Assembly: GCA_016209525.1 (NCBI GenBank)
Contig: JACQWK010000640.1
Span: 1-44,414, forward strand
Origin: Verrucomicrobiota bacterium
Lineage (GTDB): Bacteria > Verrucomicrobiota > Verrucomicrobiia > Limisphaerales > SIBE01
Direction: 5' to 3'
Length of the DNA stretch: 44,414 bases
The first letter of the stretch is position 1; each line of letters starts with the position of its first letter. The notes beneath the pieces were generated by a model. The model did no database searches. It was not told the DNA's origin and saw nothing but the letters and a program-made list of their open reading frames with translations. The position numbers and the translations under genes were made by a program. This document shows positions 1 through 9,002 of this stretch, in pieces.

Positions 1-13
1 GTCCAATAGCACC

Positions 14-286
14 TTTCCCCTCACCCCAGCCCTCACCCCAACGGAGAGGGTGAAACGTCCACACGGCGCGGTAAAGGTGGCCCCAGGATAGCCCCACTCG
101 AGACAGCGATTCGCTCTCCCGTAGCCTATTTCACACGCGATGGGAGGTAGGGACGCCTCGCCGAGGCGTCCCCGCGCCGTGCAGGCGCGGAACTCTTTTG
201 AAGGGTTGTGACGGCGTTTGCACGCCAACCACAGGCGGTTCCGCCGCTGCACGCGGCGGGGACGGCGCAGGCGCGCCGTCCCTACC
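14..286. repeat. Cluster of palindromic repeats, no gene
   Basis: The first 403 bases hold no supportable gene. A CCCTCACCCC-type repeat lies at 14-50. A composite inverted repeat spans 146-286: GGTAGGGACG at 146-155 pairs with CGTCCCTACC at 277-286, and inside it is a near-perfect palindrome at 151-171 (GGACGCCTCG/CGAGGCGTCC) plus several GC-rich hairpins. Reading frames through it give Arg/Pro-rich protein with no domain. It looks like a REP-type element downstream of the minus-strand gene at 404-1507. Confidence 0.6.
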
Positions 287-403
287 TTCAAAAACGCATC
301 CAGCAAACGAAGGTGCGAAATATTCAGGCTAGCGAGAGAGCCCGGGGGGACAGGGCCCCTGAGCTCCAAGGAAATCGAAACCCAGCCAAAGCAGCAGGAC
401 CCC

Positions 404-1507
404 TCAGTCGCTCCGCTTCGCCCACCTTTTCATGGCGGCAACTATGGGCGGCCATTCCGCCATTTGGGGCACTTTGACCGCGCCCCATGTCGTGCACAGG
501 TGGCCTAGCATGCGCTCGTTCCGATGCTTTTGCTCGGCTTCGATCAGCGCTTCGGTCGCCTCCACTTTGTTCCAGCCGGACGGCCAGACGCGGAATCCTT
601 TCTCGAGAAAGATCGGGATGGACGGATATTCCGCTCGTTTCCCGTAATGCCAATCGCAGAGGATTACGTCCCGCGGCACGAGGTCGATGGCCGGGTGTGT
701 ACCATTTTCGGCGGCTTCCCATTTTCCATAGCCCGTCGCTTTGCCGTCCAGAAAGCGGTCCCCCCACATGAGCATTTCGATCGTTCGCCTGCCGACGATG
801 TGTCCGTGAAGGTCGCTGACAGCCTTGGCAAATAGTTTTGCGGAATCGCCGCCCTTGCAGCGCGCGCAATGCTCCGACGCAAGCAAAAAGACCTCATCCA
901 TCCCGACGTGCAAGGCGTCCGCGCTGAAGCCATCGATGATTTCGTCGATCAGGGCGAAGACGATGCGGTTCACTTCGGGATGCTGCGGACACCAACTGCG
1001 GCAATAGATGTTTGTGTTACTCGGAAATTGTCCGGGCGTTTCGTCGAATTCGGGATGTTTGACCAGAAGCGGAAAAGTATTCTTCGACCACGATTGATGG
1101 CCGAGGCAATTGAAAAGCGGAATTGGCCGAATGCCATTCTCCCGGCAAGCCTGTCCCAACCTGGCGGCCATGGGTTTGGTGAGGACCCGGCTCAGCCGCA
1201 GGTCCGGATGCGAATCAAATGCAAAGCCGTAATCCACCTCGGCGACGAGCGCATTGATGCCGAGGGCGGCGAGTTTGGGAAGTTCCGCGATCAGGGCTTC
1301 AGCCGTGGAATCATTGGCCACGCTCAGTTGGATTCCACGCCAGATCGGATTTTGTTGTTGCCACTTTTTCAGCCAAGCACCGGGTTCCGGTTCGGCGGCA
1401 TTCAGGGAGGAGGTTAAGACGGCCAGCGCCAGCAGCAAGACCGATGACACCAGCGTTCGCCAAGATGTCGAGGTGACAAGAGCCGGAGGATTATGAGGTT
1501 CTTTCAT
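404..1507 (-). CDS. Secreted GH20-like beta-N-acetylhexosaminidase family protein
   Basis: A 367-residue protein. Residues 1-38 have a long n-region and a hydrophobic stretch (SSVLLLALAVL) ending in LNAAEP, which reads as a signal peptide. The rest looks like a TIM barrel. The segment ending ALHVGMDEVF (residues 199-207) carries the adjacent Asp204-Glu205 pair typical of the GH20 catalytic motif, where Asp positions the substrate N-acetyl group and Glu is the acid. The domain is shorter than classical GH20 enzymes and I see no separate GH20b N-terminal domain, so substrate is open; a GH20-like enzyme acting on amino sugars is the inference. Transcribed away from the secreted gene that starts near 2060. 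I see no clear ribosome binding site. Confidence 0.75.
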   Translation of the reverse strand: MKEPHNPPALVTSTSWRTLVSSVLLLALAVLTSSLNAAEPEPGAWLKKWQQQNPIWRGIQLSVANDSTAEALIAELPKLAALGINALVAEVDYGFAFDSHPDLRLSRVLTKPMAARLGQACRENGIRPIPLFNCLGHQSWSKNTFPLLVKHPEFDETPGQFPSNTNIYCRSWCPQHPEVNRIVFALIDEIIDGFSADALHVGMDEVFLLASEHCARCKGGDSAKLFAKAVSDLHGHIVGRRTIEMLMWGDRFLDGKATGYGKWEAAENGTHPAIDLVPRDVILCDWHYGKRAEYPSIPIFLEKGFRVWPSGWNKVEATEALIEAEQKHRNERMLGHLCTTWGAVKVPQMAEWPPIVAAMKRWAKRSD

Positions 1508-1597
1508 GATGTTTTTTAGTTGGTTCCTGGCAAGACGGTCAATGGATACTCCACGGGCTGCGCGTACGGAGAACGGCCACGAAAACGGCGCGCGGTC

Positions 1598-1907
1598 GTA
1601 GCGCAGACTTCCAGTCTATCAGTATCGCCCGGAATCGTCGCAAGCCGCGACGATTTTTCCGGCGCGCGGCCTTCCAGGCCGCAGCGGCTCCAAACGACCG
1701 AGGCGTCCCAAAATCTCCGAGCCTCGCCTTCCGTGTGCGGCCGCTGCAGCCTGGAAGGCCGCGCGCCGTTTTGGTTGCGGCTTCGCCGCACTGCGCTGTA
1801 TCGCCGATTTGCAATCGGCAGGGCGCTGGACCATGCCAACGCGTCCAAACGTTTCGACGCCCAGCAGGATGCAATCCTGCGATACGGCAGATTGAAAATC
1901 TGCGCCA
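1598..1907 (+). repeat. Multi-hairpin mosaic repeat element, copy 1
   Basis: About 310 bp between divergent secreted genes. It contains 17-nt hairpins with 7-bp stems and 3-nt loops: 1803-1819 (GCCGATT/AATCGGC), 1864-1880 (GCAGGAT/ATCCTGC) and 1887-1903 (GCAGATT/AATCTGC), plus a shorter one at 1605-1617. A central imperfect palindrome (about 1660-1768) begins CGGCGCGCGGCCTTCCAGG and ends with its complement. The same element recurs in the opposite orientation at 9003-9310. An open frame runs through it from 1520 into the next gene, but the translation has no protein character, so I treat it as non-coding. Confidence 0.8.
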
Positions 1908-2059
1908 CGCCAAACAGATACCCCGCCGGCCGGATTGCTGGTGTAAGCCAGCGACAGAACAGTGACGCGTTAGGACGCGTCGATGTGGTCGGCGAGGGCG
2001 CCGGCCACAACCCGCGAAGGCGCGTGTGTTCCCCAAGACTGAATGCTTCCACGCGCCTT

Positions 2060-3508
2060 TTGAAATGGACGGCTTTCGCCATGCTCCTCGCCTGGCCCGC
2101 GGCCGGTCTGGTAAGATCGCGCGGATCGGCTTCCCAAACTGAACCGCCGGTGGGCAGTGCAGGCAAAGAACTATCCGCAAAACATGCCCTGCAACCGGCC
2201 GTGGAGATCGAAGAAGCCGTTTACACCTACGAGCCGGCGAATAACGGCGCGGGCCCGCTCTGGTGCAGCGGCTCCACCTGCTTGGTGCGGATCGGCGACA
2301 ACGTATTCGCCGCCGGCCTCGAGACACTCAAAGACGCTCAGCCGCTCAACAATTGCCGCTGGCTCCTCTTCAAACGCGGGTCCAACGGCTGGGAGCTTCA
2401 ACTCGCCGACCAGGAAAACCGTACCCGCGAGCCTAGCCCCATCGTTGGCTTCCCGGACGGACGGTTGTTTCTTTCGGCGAATCCAACCGTTGCGAGAGTT
2501 CCCGAACCGCACGGCGGTCCGGCGCGGCCGGAAATTCTCCAATTCTCCGCCGCAAGCCCCAAAGCGCCTTTCGAACGAACCTTTCCAGTTTGGCAAGGCG
2601 CGCCCAAGTTCAGCGAACATTCCTACCGGAGTTTTGCGGCCGACGCCGTGAATCGGGAATTGGTTCTGTTTCAGAATATCGGATACGCGCATGCCGAATG
2701 GGCGTTCCGGGATCGCAACAGCCAATGGTCCGCAAACGGCAAACTGGTCTGGCCCTGGGGCGCCGAATACGACAAGCCGCAGCCCATCCGAGTTTGTTAT
2801 CCCAACGTGGCGCTGAAAAACCGCGCCCTGCATTTCTGCGGCGTGAGCGACATTGTCGAGCCCTACGCGAAGTTCCGCGAATACAAGAAACAGATCACCG
2901 GGCGCGACTGGGATTACGACTTCCGGCGGTTGTTTTACACGTGGACTCCCGACGTCACAACCGGCCAGTTCCGCGAATGGATCGAGATCGCCAGCCGCGA
3001 CAAAACGTGCGGCTGGATTTCACCGGGCGACCTCTGGATCGCCCCCGACGGCGCGGCCCACATTCTGTGGAGCGAAAGAGCGCTTGACGAACGCCTGCGC
3101 GAGAAATTCTTTCCGGAGGCGAAGCAGTCCCACGCTCTCAATTACGCCGTCGTGCGCGAGGGCAAAATCGTCCTGCGCCGCACGCTGGCGATCGGAGGCG
3201 AAGGATTGTCCAAGGAACTCCCGTCCGCTGGCCGCTTCCAAGTGACGCCGGACAACCGGTTGTTCGTTCTCTATTACGTGCAGGGAACCGACGCGTCGGG
3301 CAAAGTGGTCTCGGAGAATAGAGTCCTGGAAATTGGTCGTGACGGCGCCGCAGGCAAGGCCGTGCGGGTGCCGCTCCGGACTCCATTCACCAATTACTTC
3401 ACGGCAACGGCGCGCGGAGGTTCGCCGCCGTCGAGCGTAATCGAACTGCTTGGCCAACGCGCGGGCGCGGCGAACACGATCAGCTATGCGCGAATACGGC
3501 TTTGGTGA
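2060..3508 (+). CDS. Secreted protein of unknown function, possibly beta-propeller (BNR-like)
   Basis: About 482 residues. The frame is open from 1520, but 1598-1907 is a repeat element and the protein character begins near 2060. TTG at 2060 gives (M)KWTAFAMLLAWPAAGLV, a good signal peptide; ATG at 2081 is the alternative. The mature part has recurrent WxxF/W, DGR and SPIVGFPDGRLFL-type strands (e.g. around 2440-2480) that resemble sialidase/BNR-type propellers, but I cannot name a family or catalytic residues. It sits between a GH20-like enzyme and a giant secreted protein, which suggests a role in handling polysaccharide or host/plant material. Stop is followed within 5 bases by a hairpin repeat (3513-3585). 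Confidence 0.6.
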   Translation: MKWTAFAMLLAWPAAGLVRSRGSASQTEPPVGSAGKELSAKHALQPAVEIEEAVYTYEPANNGAGPLWCSGSTCLVRIGDNVFAAGLETLKDAQPLNNCRWLLFKRGSNGWELQLADQENRTREPSPIVGFPDGRLFLSANPTVARVPEPHGGPARPEILQFSAASPKAPFERTFPVWQGAPKFSEHSYRSFAADAVNRELVLFQNIGYAHAEWAFRDRNSQWSANGKLVWPWGAEYDKPQPIRVCYPNVALKNRALHFCGVSDIVEPYAKFREYKKQITGRDWDYDFRRLFYTWTPDVTTGQFREWIEIASRDKTCGWISPGDLWIAPDGAAHILWSERALDERLREKFFPEAKQSHALNYAVVREGKIVLRRTLAIGGEGLSKELPSAGRFQVTPDNRLFVLYYVQGTDASGKVVSENRVLEIGRDGAAGKAVRVPLRTPFTNYFTATARGGSPPSSVIELLGQRAGAANTISYARIRLW

Positions 3509-3512
3509 TTAC

Positions 3513-3585
3513 GGAGCGCCGGTCTCCGACCCGGCGCGAACCGAGATTCAGCAGGGAATCGCGCCGGATCGGAGACCGGCGCTCC
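3513..3585. repeat. Long-stem inverted repeat (GGAGCGCCGGTCTCCGA family)
   Basis: Arms at 3513-3538 and 3560-3585 are complementary at 25 of 26 positions, with a 21-nt loop. It begins five bases after the stop of the upstream gene and ends 14 bases before the next start. It could act as a transcription terminator or mRNA stabiliser; there is no U-tract, so a REP-like role is as likely. Confidence 0.8.
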
Positions 3586-3599
3586 GGTTCAAGGGTGCT

Positions 3600-6500
3600 A
3601 TGCGCGTCAAGAAATCGGCAGGGTCAGGATTCTTCAGTATGATTCGTCCCACGATCGCTCTGCTCTGCGGCATCCTCATGGCCGCCGGTTACCCAGCTCG
3701 GGCTGCCAGCACTGGGACGGCCGAGGTCGTAGGCGATTTGTTGCAGACTTTCAATCCGGCTTTCGTCACCGACGCCTCCGATTGCGCCATCCGCCGTCCG
3801 GCCTCGGCTGGAAAGGTCAAGCAGAACGGCCTCTTCGAACACCCAAATCCAGGCGGGCGTCCGGCGCGGGTCGATTACGAAATTCACTTGCCGGCCGCGG
3901 GTGCCGGCGACCTCTTGCTTCTCGTGTTCGACATCGCGCTGGCCGACGGGATTCAGTTTGGCAGAGGCGAGGACGGAGTCCGCTTCGGTGTCGAGATCGA
4001 CGGCCAGCAGATTTTCTCGAAGGAGTGGCGCGAGTGCCGGTGGGAATCATGCGCGCTCGATCTGGCGAACTTCGCCGGCCGGAAGATTCAACTGGCGTTG
4101 CTGGTGGACGCCCTGCGCAACACCACCTACGACTGGGCCACCTGGGGAAGCCCTCGAATCGTTCGCTTTCGGAAAGCCAGAGTGACGATTCCAGACGCGG
4201 ACTCTCGCCGCGGCGCGCTTTTCCCCGTCACCGAAGGCGCGGTGGCCATCCGGAGCGCTCTCGGTTCGAAGGTGTGGCTCAGGCCGGTTGGCGCCAAGAG
4301 CCCCGCTGAACTCGCCATGACTGTCGCTGGCTCGCCCACGGACCAGCGCGCTTGGATCGTCAAAGATTTCAGCTTTCCAAACGTTACTGGAATCGAAATC
4401 GGATGGGAGCCCAAGGAAACGCCGCCGGAAATTTGGCTGGCAGCGTACCCAGCGCAACTCCGGCTGTATCAGGCTGGGCCGACGCGCGCGCTCATCCGCG
4501 CCGGCGATTCTGTCCCATTGCGGGTCACCGTGAAGAATGAAGGCCGCGGCAGACTTCTCGAAGGTGAGGCGTCCATCCATCTGGGAGTTGGCGCCGAGAA
4601 CCTGCCGGAAAAGCAACTGCCCGCCCTCGCTCCAAACGAAGTCTGGCAAACGGAATCGACGTGGAACGCGCCGATGCAGGAAGGCGTGCTGGCGCTGCGG
4701 GCCGAGTTGCGCGGGCCAGGCACATCGGAGCAAATCGCCAAGCAGTTGGAGGTTTTTGGCCAGCCGGACGGGATCGAGAGCATCGAAAACCGGCATATGA
4801 AGCTGGAGTTTGTGCGCAGAGGAGACGGCTTCGCCTATGCCATCGTGTCGGCTCGACAGCCAGGCGGTTGGGCGCAAGTCGCCGTCTGGCGCCCGCTTTT
4901 CCCAATCGTGTCGGATGTGTCCGCTGCGGTCGGAGGTCTTGCGCCTGGGATGAACGAAAGCCTCGGTTCCCCTCCCCCCAAGGAGAGGGAGAAACAAGAC
5001 GCGCCCGCCGATGTCCCCAAAAGCCCTCGACAAGTCCCAGCACGGAATGCCGCTCTCCCTCTCCCCGTGGGAGAGAGCCGGGGTGAGGGGAAAGGCGCCG
5101 GCGGACCAGCCGAACCAAGCGCTTCTCCGCAGGACCCCGCGCGACCAATTGAACAAACGTGGGAAATTCGCCCTGCCGAAGTAAGACGTGCGAATGAAGC
5201 AGGCGTCGAAAGCATTGTATTGATCGGCACAGCCAGCGACGCCGGGAAGGTTGATTGGAAAACCATGCTCCGAGTGTCGCTCGATACAGATCAACCGATG
5301 GCTCACGTGAGCTACGAATGGACCGCCAACACTTCCCGACAGATTCATGCAGTGTGGGGACCGAATTTGTACGTGGGCGACGGAACAACCGGCGAAGCAA
5401 AATCCTGGGGCCTCTTCCCCGGGCTTGAATACCTTTTCGGCGCCGAACGTTCTTCGAACCCGCGCGACTTTGCGCCGCCGTTGGACGACCGCCGCACGCC
5501 GCACCCAAACAAAATTACCGTGCCGTTGATGGCCGTGACGGTTGGCCCGCAAAGCCAGTCGCCGCCCGCGAAGCCAGACCGATTCTTCACGCCAGATTCG
5601 CTCACCGACGAGCCGTTCCTGCCCGCCGCAAATCTCAAATCTCAAGTCTCAAATTTGAAATCCGACATCACCGTCGCGCTCCTTTGGGATCCTTCCCAGC
5701 GTTGGAACGGAGAGCACGCTTTCCCTTCGGCGCGCTTTGCTTCGCCAAATCTTGACGAAGGCATGCGAAATCACCGCTTGGGGCTTTTCCTGCCATCATC
5801 GCCCGACTTCGTGCCGGAGAACGCGGATCGCGCGGATAATCCTTTCACTCTGGCCTCCGGCAAGACTCTGAAGCTCGAGGCGACACTTGTGGTCGCTCCC
5901 GGACCGGCGACCGTGGCGCTCCGGGAATGGCTGCGTCTCGCGGGAGGCTTGCCAAAGCCGAACGCCTGGCCGCGTTCGTTCCAAGAAGAACTCGAAGTCT
6001 GCCGGGCAGGTTTTCTGAAAACGGTTTGGGAGGAAAAGACCGAGATGTGGCGGCATTGCATCGGCTGGGCGCCGAGCCACGCGCCCGGTTTCGCGGCGTT
6101 GCTTTGGCTGGATTCGCAATTAGCGGAACAGCCCGAGGCGCGCCGGCAATCGCGCGACCGAGTCGATCTTGCCGCGAAAAACATGATCCGCGACGGTGGG
6201 CCCGGGCTCTTCACTTCCCAAGCGAACTGCCACATCATGCAGTGGGAGTTCTCATTTTATTATGGCTGCCTCCCCGAAGCGCTCGCGGGACTCGAAAACC
6301 AAATTCCACACCTAGTTCAGTCGCAACGGCCCGAGGGCGGCTGGGTTTATCAGCCGGCAAATGAACAACAGGCCGGTTTAGGCCGGGCGGGCGACTCCGT
6401 GCTGGGCACGTGCGCGAACCGCGCCGCCACCTTGCTCCGGTACGCGCGGATCACGGGCGACCTCCAAGCGCTTGCTGCCGGCGAAAAGGCGCTTCGCTTC

Positions 6501-7379
6501 ATGGAAAAGTTCCGAGTTCCGCGCGGTGGACAGACTTGGGAATGTCCCATGTACGAGCCCGACATTCTGGCTGCAGCCTACGCGATCCGGGCCTATCACG
6601 ACGCCTTTCGCGCGACCGGCAATCTGCGCTGGCTGCACGACGCGGTCTATTGGGCCGAGACGGGCGTGCCGTTCGTTTATCTATGGTCGCGGCCGGAACG
6701 GCCGATGATGCTCGGAGCGGCCATCCCCGTGTTCGGCAGCACATTTTACACTCACACCTGGCTGGGCGTGCCGGTGCAATGGTGCGGCCTGGTCTATGCG
6801 TATCATCTGTTTCATCTCGCGCAAGAGCTCGAACGCACCAAACTGCCGAAGCCGGAATCTCCATTGCCGCTGGGCCTGAACTTTTCTCCCTCGGACTGGA
6901 GGCGAATCGTCGAACTGATCACCGTCAGCGGCGCCCACCAGCAATTCGGGGAAGGCGAACGGATCGGCGCCTACCCGGACAGCATTACGAATTTCGAGCG
7001 GCGCAATCCGGCGTTCATCAATCCGGAGGACATTCTGGTGAACGTGCTCGCCCTGCACGGACATGACCCGGACATTCAGACGGAGCGTATCATGCGCTCC
7101 GATGGGAGCATCGTGGTCAGCTCCGCAGCACGAATTGAAGATTTGAAATCGAGGAACGGAGGAGTCGAATTCAGTTTAGAGTATTTCACCGGCGAGCCGA
7201 GCCACACCCTCGTGGCCGGGGTGAAGCCGCGTGAAGTGCTGGTCGATGGAAATCGGTTGCGCGAATCGAGCAGCCCGGTTCGTCGTGATACCGGCTGGTG
7301 GTGGGACGAAAGCCGGCGGCGAGTTTATTTGACCATCCAGCACGGGCGTCCAACGGTCCGTGTGGGAATCGTTCGATAG
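3600..7379 (+). CDS. Giant secreted protein with predicted alpha/alpha-toroid (six-hairpin glycosidase-like) domain
   Basis: Start set at ATG 3600 (second choice ATG 3639) because upstream sequence is a repeat; this gives 1259 residues. The N-terminus (MIRPTIALLCGILMAAGYPARAAS) is a signal peptide. Residues ~40-220 look like a carbohydrate-binding or NPCBM-like beta domain, ~280-400 like a CARDB/Ig-like domain, and ~770-1080 contain repeated helical segments with GGWVYQP, a Gly/Arg-rich turn and ATLLRYARITGD, typical of six-hairpin glycosidase or lyase toroids. No catalytic residues can be assigned. Residues ~456-499 are the translation of a REP-type repeat (4967-5095) in frame. Probable role: degradation of a complex polysaccharide; family not identified. 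Confidence 0.75.
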   Translation: MRVKKSAGSGFFSMIRPTIALLCGILMAAGYPARAASTGTAEVVGDLLQTFNPAFVTDASDCAIRRPASAGKVKQNGLFEHPNPGGRPARVDYEIHLPAAGAGDLLLLVFDIALADGIQFGRGEDGVRFGVEIDGQQIFSKEWRECRWESCALDLANFAGRKIQLALLVDALRNTTYDWATWGSPRIVRFRKARVTIPDADSRRGALFPVTEGAVAIRSALGSKVWLRPVGAKSPAELAMTVAGSPTDQRAWIVKDFSFPNVTGIEIGWEPKETPPEIWLAAYPAQLRLYQAGPTRALIRAGDSVPLRVTVKNEGRGRLLEGEASIHLGVGAENLPEKQLPALAPNEVWQTESTWNAPMQEGVLALRAELRGPGTSEQIAKQLEVFGQPDGIESIENRHMKLEFVRRGDGFAYAIVSARQPGGWAQVAVWRPLFPIVSDVSAAVGGLAPGMNESLGSPPPKEREKQDAPADVPKSPRQVPARNAALPLPVGESRGEGKGAGGPAEPSASPQDPARPIEQTWEIRPAEVRRANEAGVESIVLIGTASDAGKVDWKTMLRVSLDTDQPMAHVSYEWTANTSRQIHAVWGPNLYVGDGTTGEAKSWGLFPGLEYLFGAERSSNPRDFAPPLDDRRTPHPNKITVPLMAVTVGPQSQSPPAKPDRFFTPDSLTDEPFLPAANLKSQVSNLKSDITVALLWDPSQRWNGEHAFPSARFASPNLDEGMRNHRLGLFLPSSPDFVPENADRADNPFTLASGKTLKLEATLVVAPGPATVALREWLRLAGGLPKPNAWPRSFQEELEVCRAGFLKTVWEEKTEMWRHCIGWAPSHAPGFAALLWLDSQLAEQPEARRQSRDRVDLAAKNMIRDGGPGLFTSQANCHIMQWEFSFYYGCLPEALAGLENQIPHLVQSQRPEGGWVYQPANEQQAGLGRAGDSVLGTCANRAATLLRYARITGDLQALAAGEKALRFMEKFRVPRGGQTWECPMYEPDILAAAYAIRAYHDAFRATGNLRWLHDAVYWAETGVPFVYLWSRPERPMMLGAAIPVFGSTFYTHTWLGVPVQWCGLVYAYHLFHLAQELERTKLPKPESPLPLGLNFSPSDWRRIVELITVSGAHQQFGEGERIGAYPDSITNFERRNPAFINPEDILVNVLALHGHDPDIQTERIMRSDGSIVVSSAARIEDLKSRNGGVEFSLEYFTGEPSHTLVAGVKPREVLVDGNRLRESSSPVRRDTGWWWDESRRRVYLTIQHGRPTVRVGIVR
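4967..5095. repeat. REP-type inverted repeat inside a coding region
   Basis: Two arms of the CCCTCACCCC/GGGGTGAGGG family: GGTTCCCCTCCCCCCAAGGA at 4965-4984 with the following GAGAGGG, and CTCTCCCTCTCCCCGTGGG followed by GAGAGAGCCGGGGTGAGGGG ending at 5090. The length is such that the reading frame of the 3600-7379 gene stays open, producing a Pro/Glu/Arg/Gly-rich stretch. Confidence 0.8.
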
Positions 7380-7410
7380 TCCGTTGCGCTGGGACTTGCC
7401 GGCGATTCTC

Positions 7411-7545
7411 CCTCACCCCGGCCCTCTCCCGCTGGGAGAGGGAGAATCGTTCGCCATGCGCGGAAATATTCAGCCGTTCCGTCGGGATTAGCCCAAGGCG
7501 GTGGCAGTGCTTCCCTCTCCCTGGGGAGAGGGCCGGGGTGAGGGG
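7411..7545. repeat. REP-type inverted pair in the 7380-7687 gap
   Basis: The 308-base gap between the convergent genes ending at 7379 and 7688 holds an inverted pair of the same family: CCCTCACCCCGGCCCTCTCC at the left end and GAGAGGGCCGGGGTGAGGG at the right end, with internal CCCGCTGGGAGAGGG and CCCTGGGGAGAGGG hairpins. A short open frame (7501-7719) across it has no protein character. The rest of the gap shows nothing else. Confidence 0.8.
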
Positions 7546-7687
7546 AACGGAGGCCAGTCAGATTCCATGGGCCTCGAAATCTTGCCGGTGGGTTCAGGAG
7601 TCGTGAGCATGAAAGAAAGCGTAGCTCACCTCTTCGGAGGGTTCGGTGGTGGGTTAGTCGCGCTGGCGATTGGTCGCGTCGCGTCGC

Positions 7688-8977
7688 TCACTTCACCGCA
7701 TTACTGCCCTTTATCGTGAAGTAAGCCGGCAGTGGAGTCAGTTCGATCTGAAGCCGCGATTGTTCGATTTTAGGTTCGAACTTTTCTCCGCTGCCACGCA
7801 CCGCCGTGACTTGGTTGCTCGCGCTCACTCCGGCGTCAACCGCCACCACGTGCGACTCACCTGTCGTCCACGCCGCGAGTTTCTGGGCGCCAGCGGAGTT
7901 GGTCAGAAGCAGCACAAAGTCGTGCTCGCTCCCCACCTTAAGCCGTCGAACGATCCGGCAGCCCGACAATTCTCTCGTCAGAGTCTGCAACACCAGATAG
8001 GCAGGCTTTGGCTTCAAGTCGTGCGTCATCGTGCCGAAGTTGTGTTCGCGCTCGTTCGGGTCCGCGCCGTCATTCTTCCAGTCGTACCAGATGGAAAGGG
8101 GCACGCCGCTTAGCAAGTTGGCCAATTGCTGGCGCGCGATGAAGGCGGCCTGCGTTTCCAGCGGCACGCCCTTCGCGTGCGACGCGTACCCCCACTCGCC
8201 GCTCAAGATCGGCATATTCCTTTTTGCCGATGACGGCGCATGATGCGCGATCAGTCCGCGAAGCCGTTGGTAATCTTCGGCCGCGCTTTCCGGCGCTTTG
8301 CTGTAGTTCCGGTACGGATGGACGCTGACGGCATCGAGATACTCCAAGACTCCGCACTTGAAAAAGCCTTCGAGAAACTCCCACGGAAATCCAGAGGTGG
8401 CGGGGGCCACAATGGTGGCGTTCGGATCGGCTTCGCGAATGGCTTTGCAGGTCGCCAAGGCGAGTGCGTTGTATTGCTCCACGTTCGGCTTGGGTTTCCA
8501 GAAACTGATGTTCGGCTCGTTCCAGATTTCCCAGACGATGCGGCGGCCTTGATAGCGTTTCGCGGCGGTGGCGGCCCAACGCGCGAAAGCGGCGACACTT
8601 TCAGGATGTTGCGGGGAGGCTGTGTCCTTCTGCTCGCGGCCCGTGACAGGGTTTTTGCTGACCACGGTTTCCTCATAGCGCGGGTTCGAGTAATCGAGGA
8701 TGTAAAGCGCGCGAAGGCCGCGCTTCTCCAGGTTCGCGGTCAGTTCGTCGTACGCGGACCAGTCGTACACTCCGCTCGTTCGCTCGATTCCGGCCCAGCC
8801 GAAATCCATCCGGATGAACTTGAATCCGGCGGCGGCAATCAGGTCGAGATCCTGCTCGTGTCCGCGAGTGAAGTGGATGTTCACGCCGACGCCCTGGGGC
8901 AGAACAAGTGGCGGCAAGTCCGACGCGAAACAAGAATACGAGAGGGTTAAGACCGGCGTGATTGTCTTGAATTTCAT
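7688..8977 (-). CDS. Secreted cellulase-fold glycoside hydrolase (GH5/GH39/clan A-like)
   Basis: 429 residues. The N-terminus (MKFKTITPVLTLSYSCFA) is a signal peptide; Cys16 could also be a lipobox-like residue but the context is weak. The rest is a clan A TIM barrel: FIRMDFGWAGIE (residues 54-65), the acid/base motif WEIWNEPN with Glu154 (residues 149-156), VSVHPYRNY (218-225), and ILSGEWGY with the probable nucleophile Glu261 (257-264). The C-terminal ~90 residues look like a beta-sandwich typical of GH39/GH5 relatives. The reaction is inferred to be retaining hydrolysis of a beta-glycan; the exact substrate is not readable. Convergent with the giant gene at 3600-7379. Confidence 0.85.
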   Translation of the reverse strand: MKFKTITPVLTLSYSCFASDLPPLVLPQGVGVNIHFTRGHEQDLDLIAAAGFKFIRMDFGWAGIERTSGVYDWSAYDELTANLEKRGLRALYILDYSNPRYEETVVSKNPVTGREQKDTASPQHPESVAAFARWAATAAKRYQGRRIVWEIWNEPNISFWKPKPNVEQYNALALATCKAIREADPNATIVAPATSGFPWEFLEGFFKCGVLEYLDAVSVHPYRNYSKAPESAAEDYQRLRGLIAHHAPSSAKRNMPILSGEWGYASHAKGVPLETQAAFIARQQLANLLSGVPLSIWYDWKNDGADPNEREHNFGTMTHDLKPKPAYLVLQTLTRELSGCRIVRRLKVGSEHDFVLLLTNSAGAQKLAAWTTGESHVVAVDAGVSASNQVTAVRGSGEKFEPKIEQSRLQIELTPLPAYFTIKGSNAVK

Positions 8978-9002
8978 ATTTCAATTCCGTGAACCGCGGG
9001 CG

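Noticed and set aside
1598..1907. Possible CRISPR array because of evenly sized short repeats
   Set aside because: The units are palindromes of differing sequence with 6-base spacers, not identical repeats with unique ~30-base spacers, and no cas genes are present.
1520..2059. N-terminal extension of the secreted protein at 2060-3508
   Set aside because: The extension runs through the multi-hairpin repeat and precedes a good signal peptide; the composition is Arg/Pro/Ser-rich with no domain.
4047..5645. Long minus-strand open frame of 532 codons
   Set aside because: It is a shadow of the giant secreted protein: high G+C at third positions keeps the opposite strand open, and the translation has no domain.
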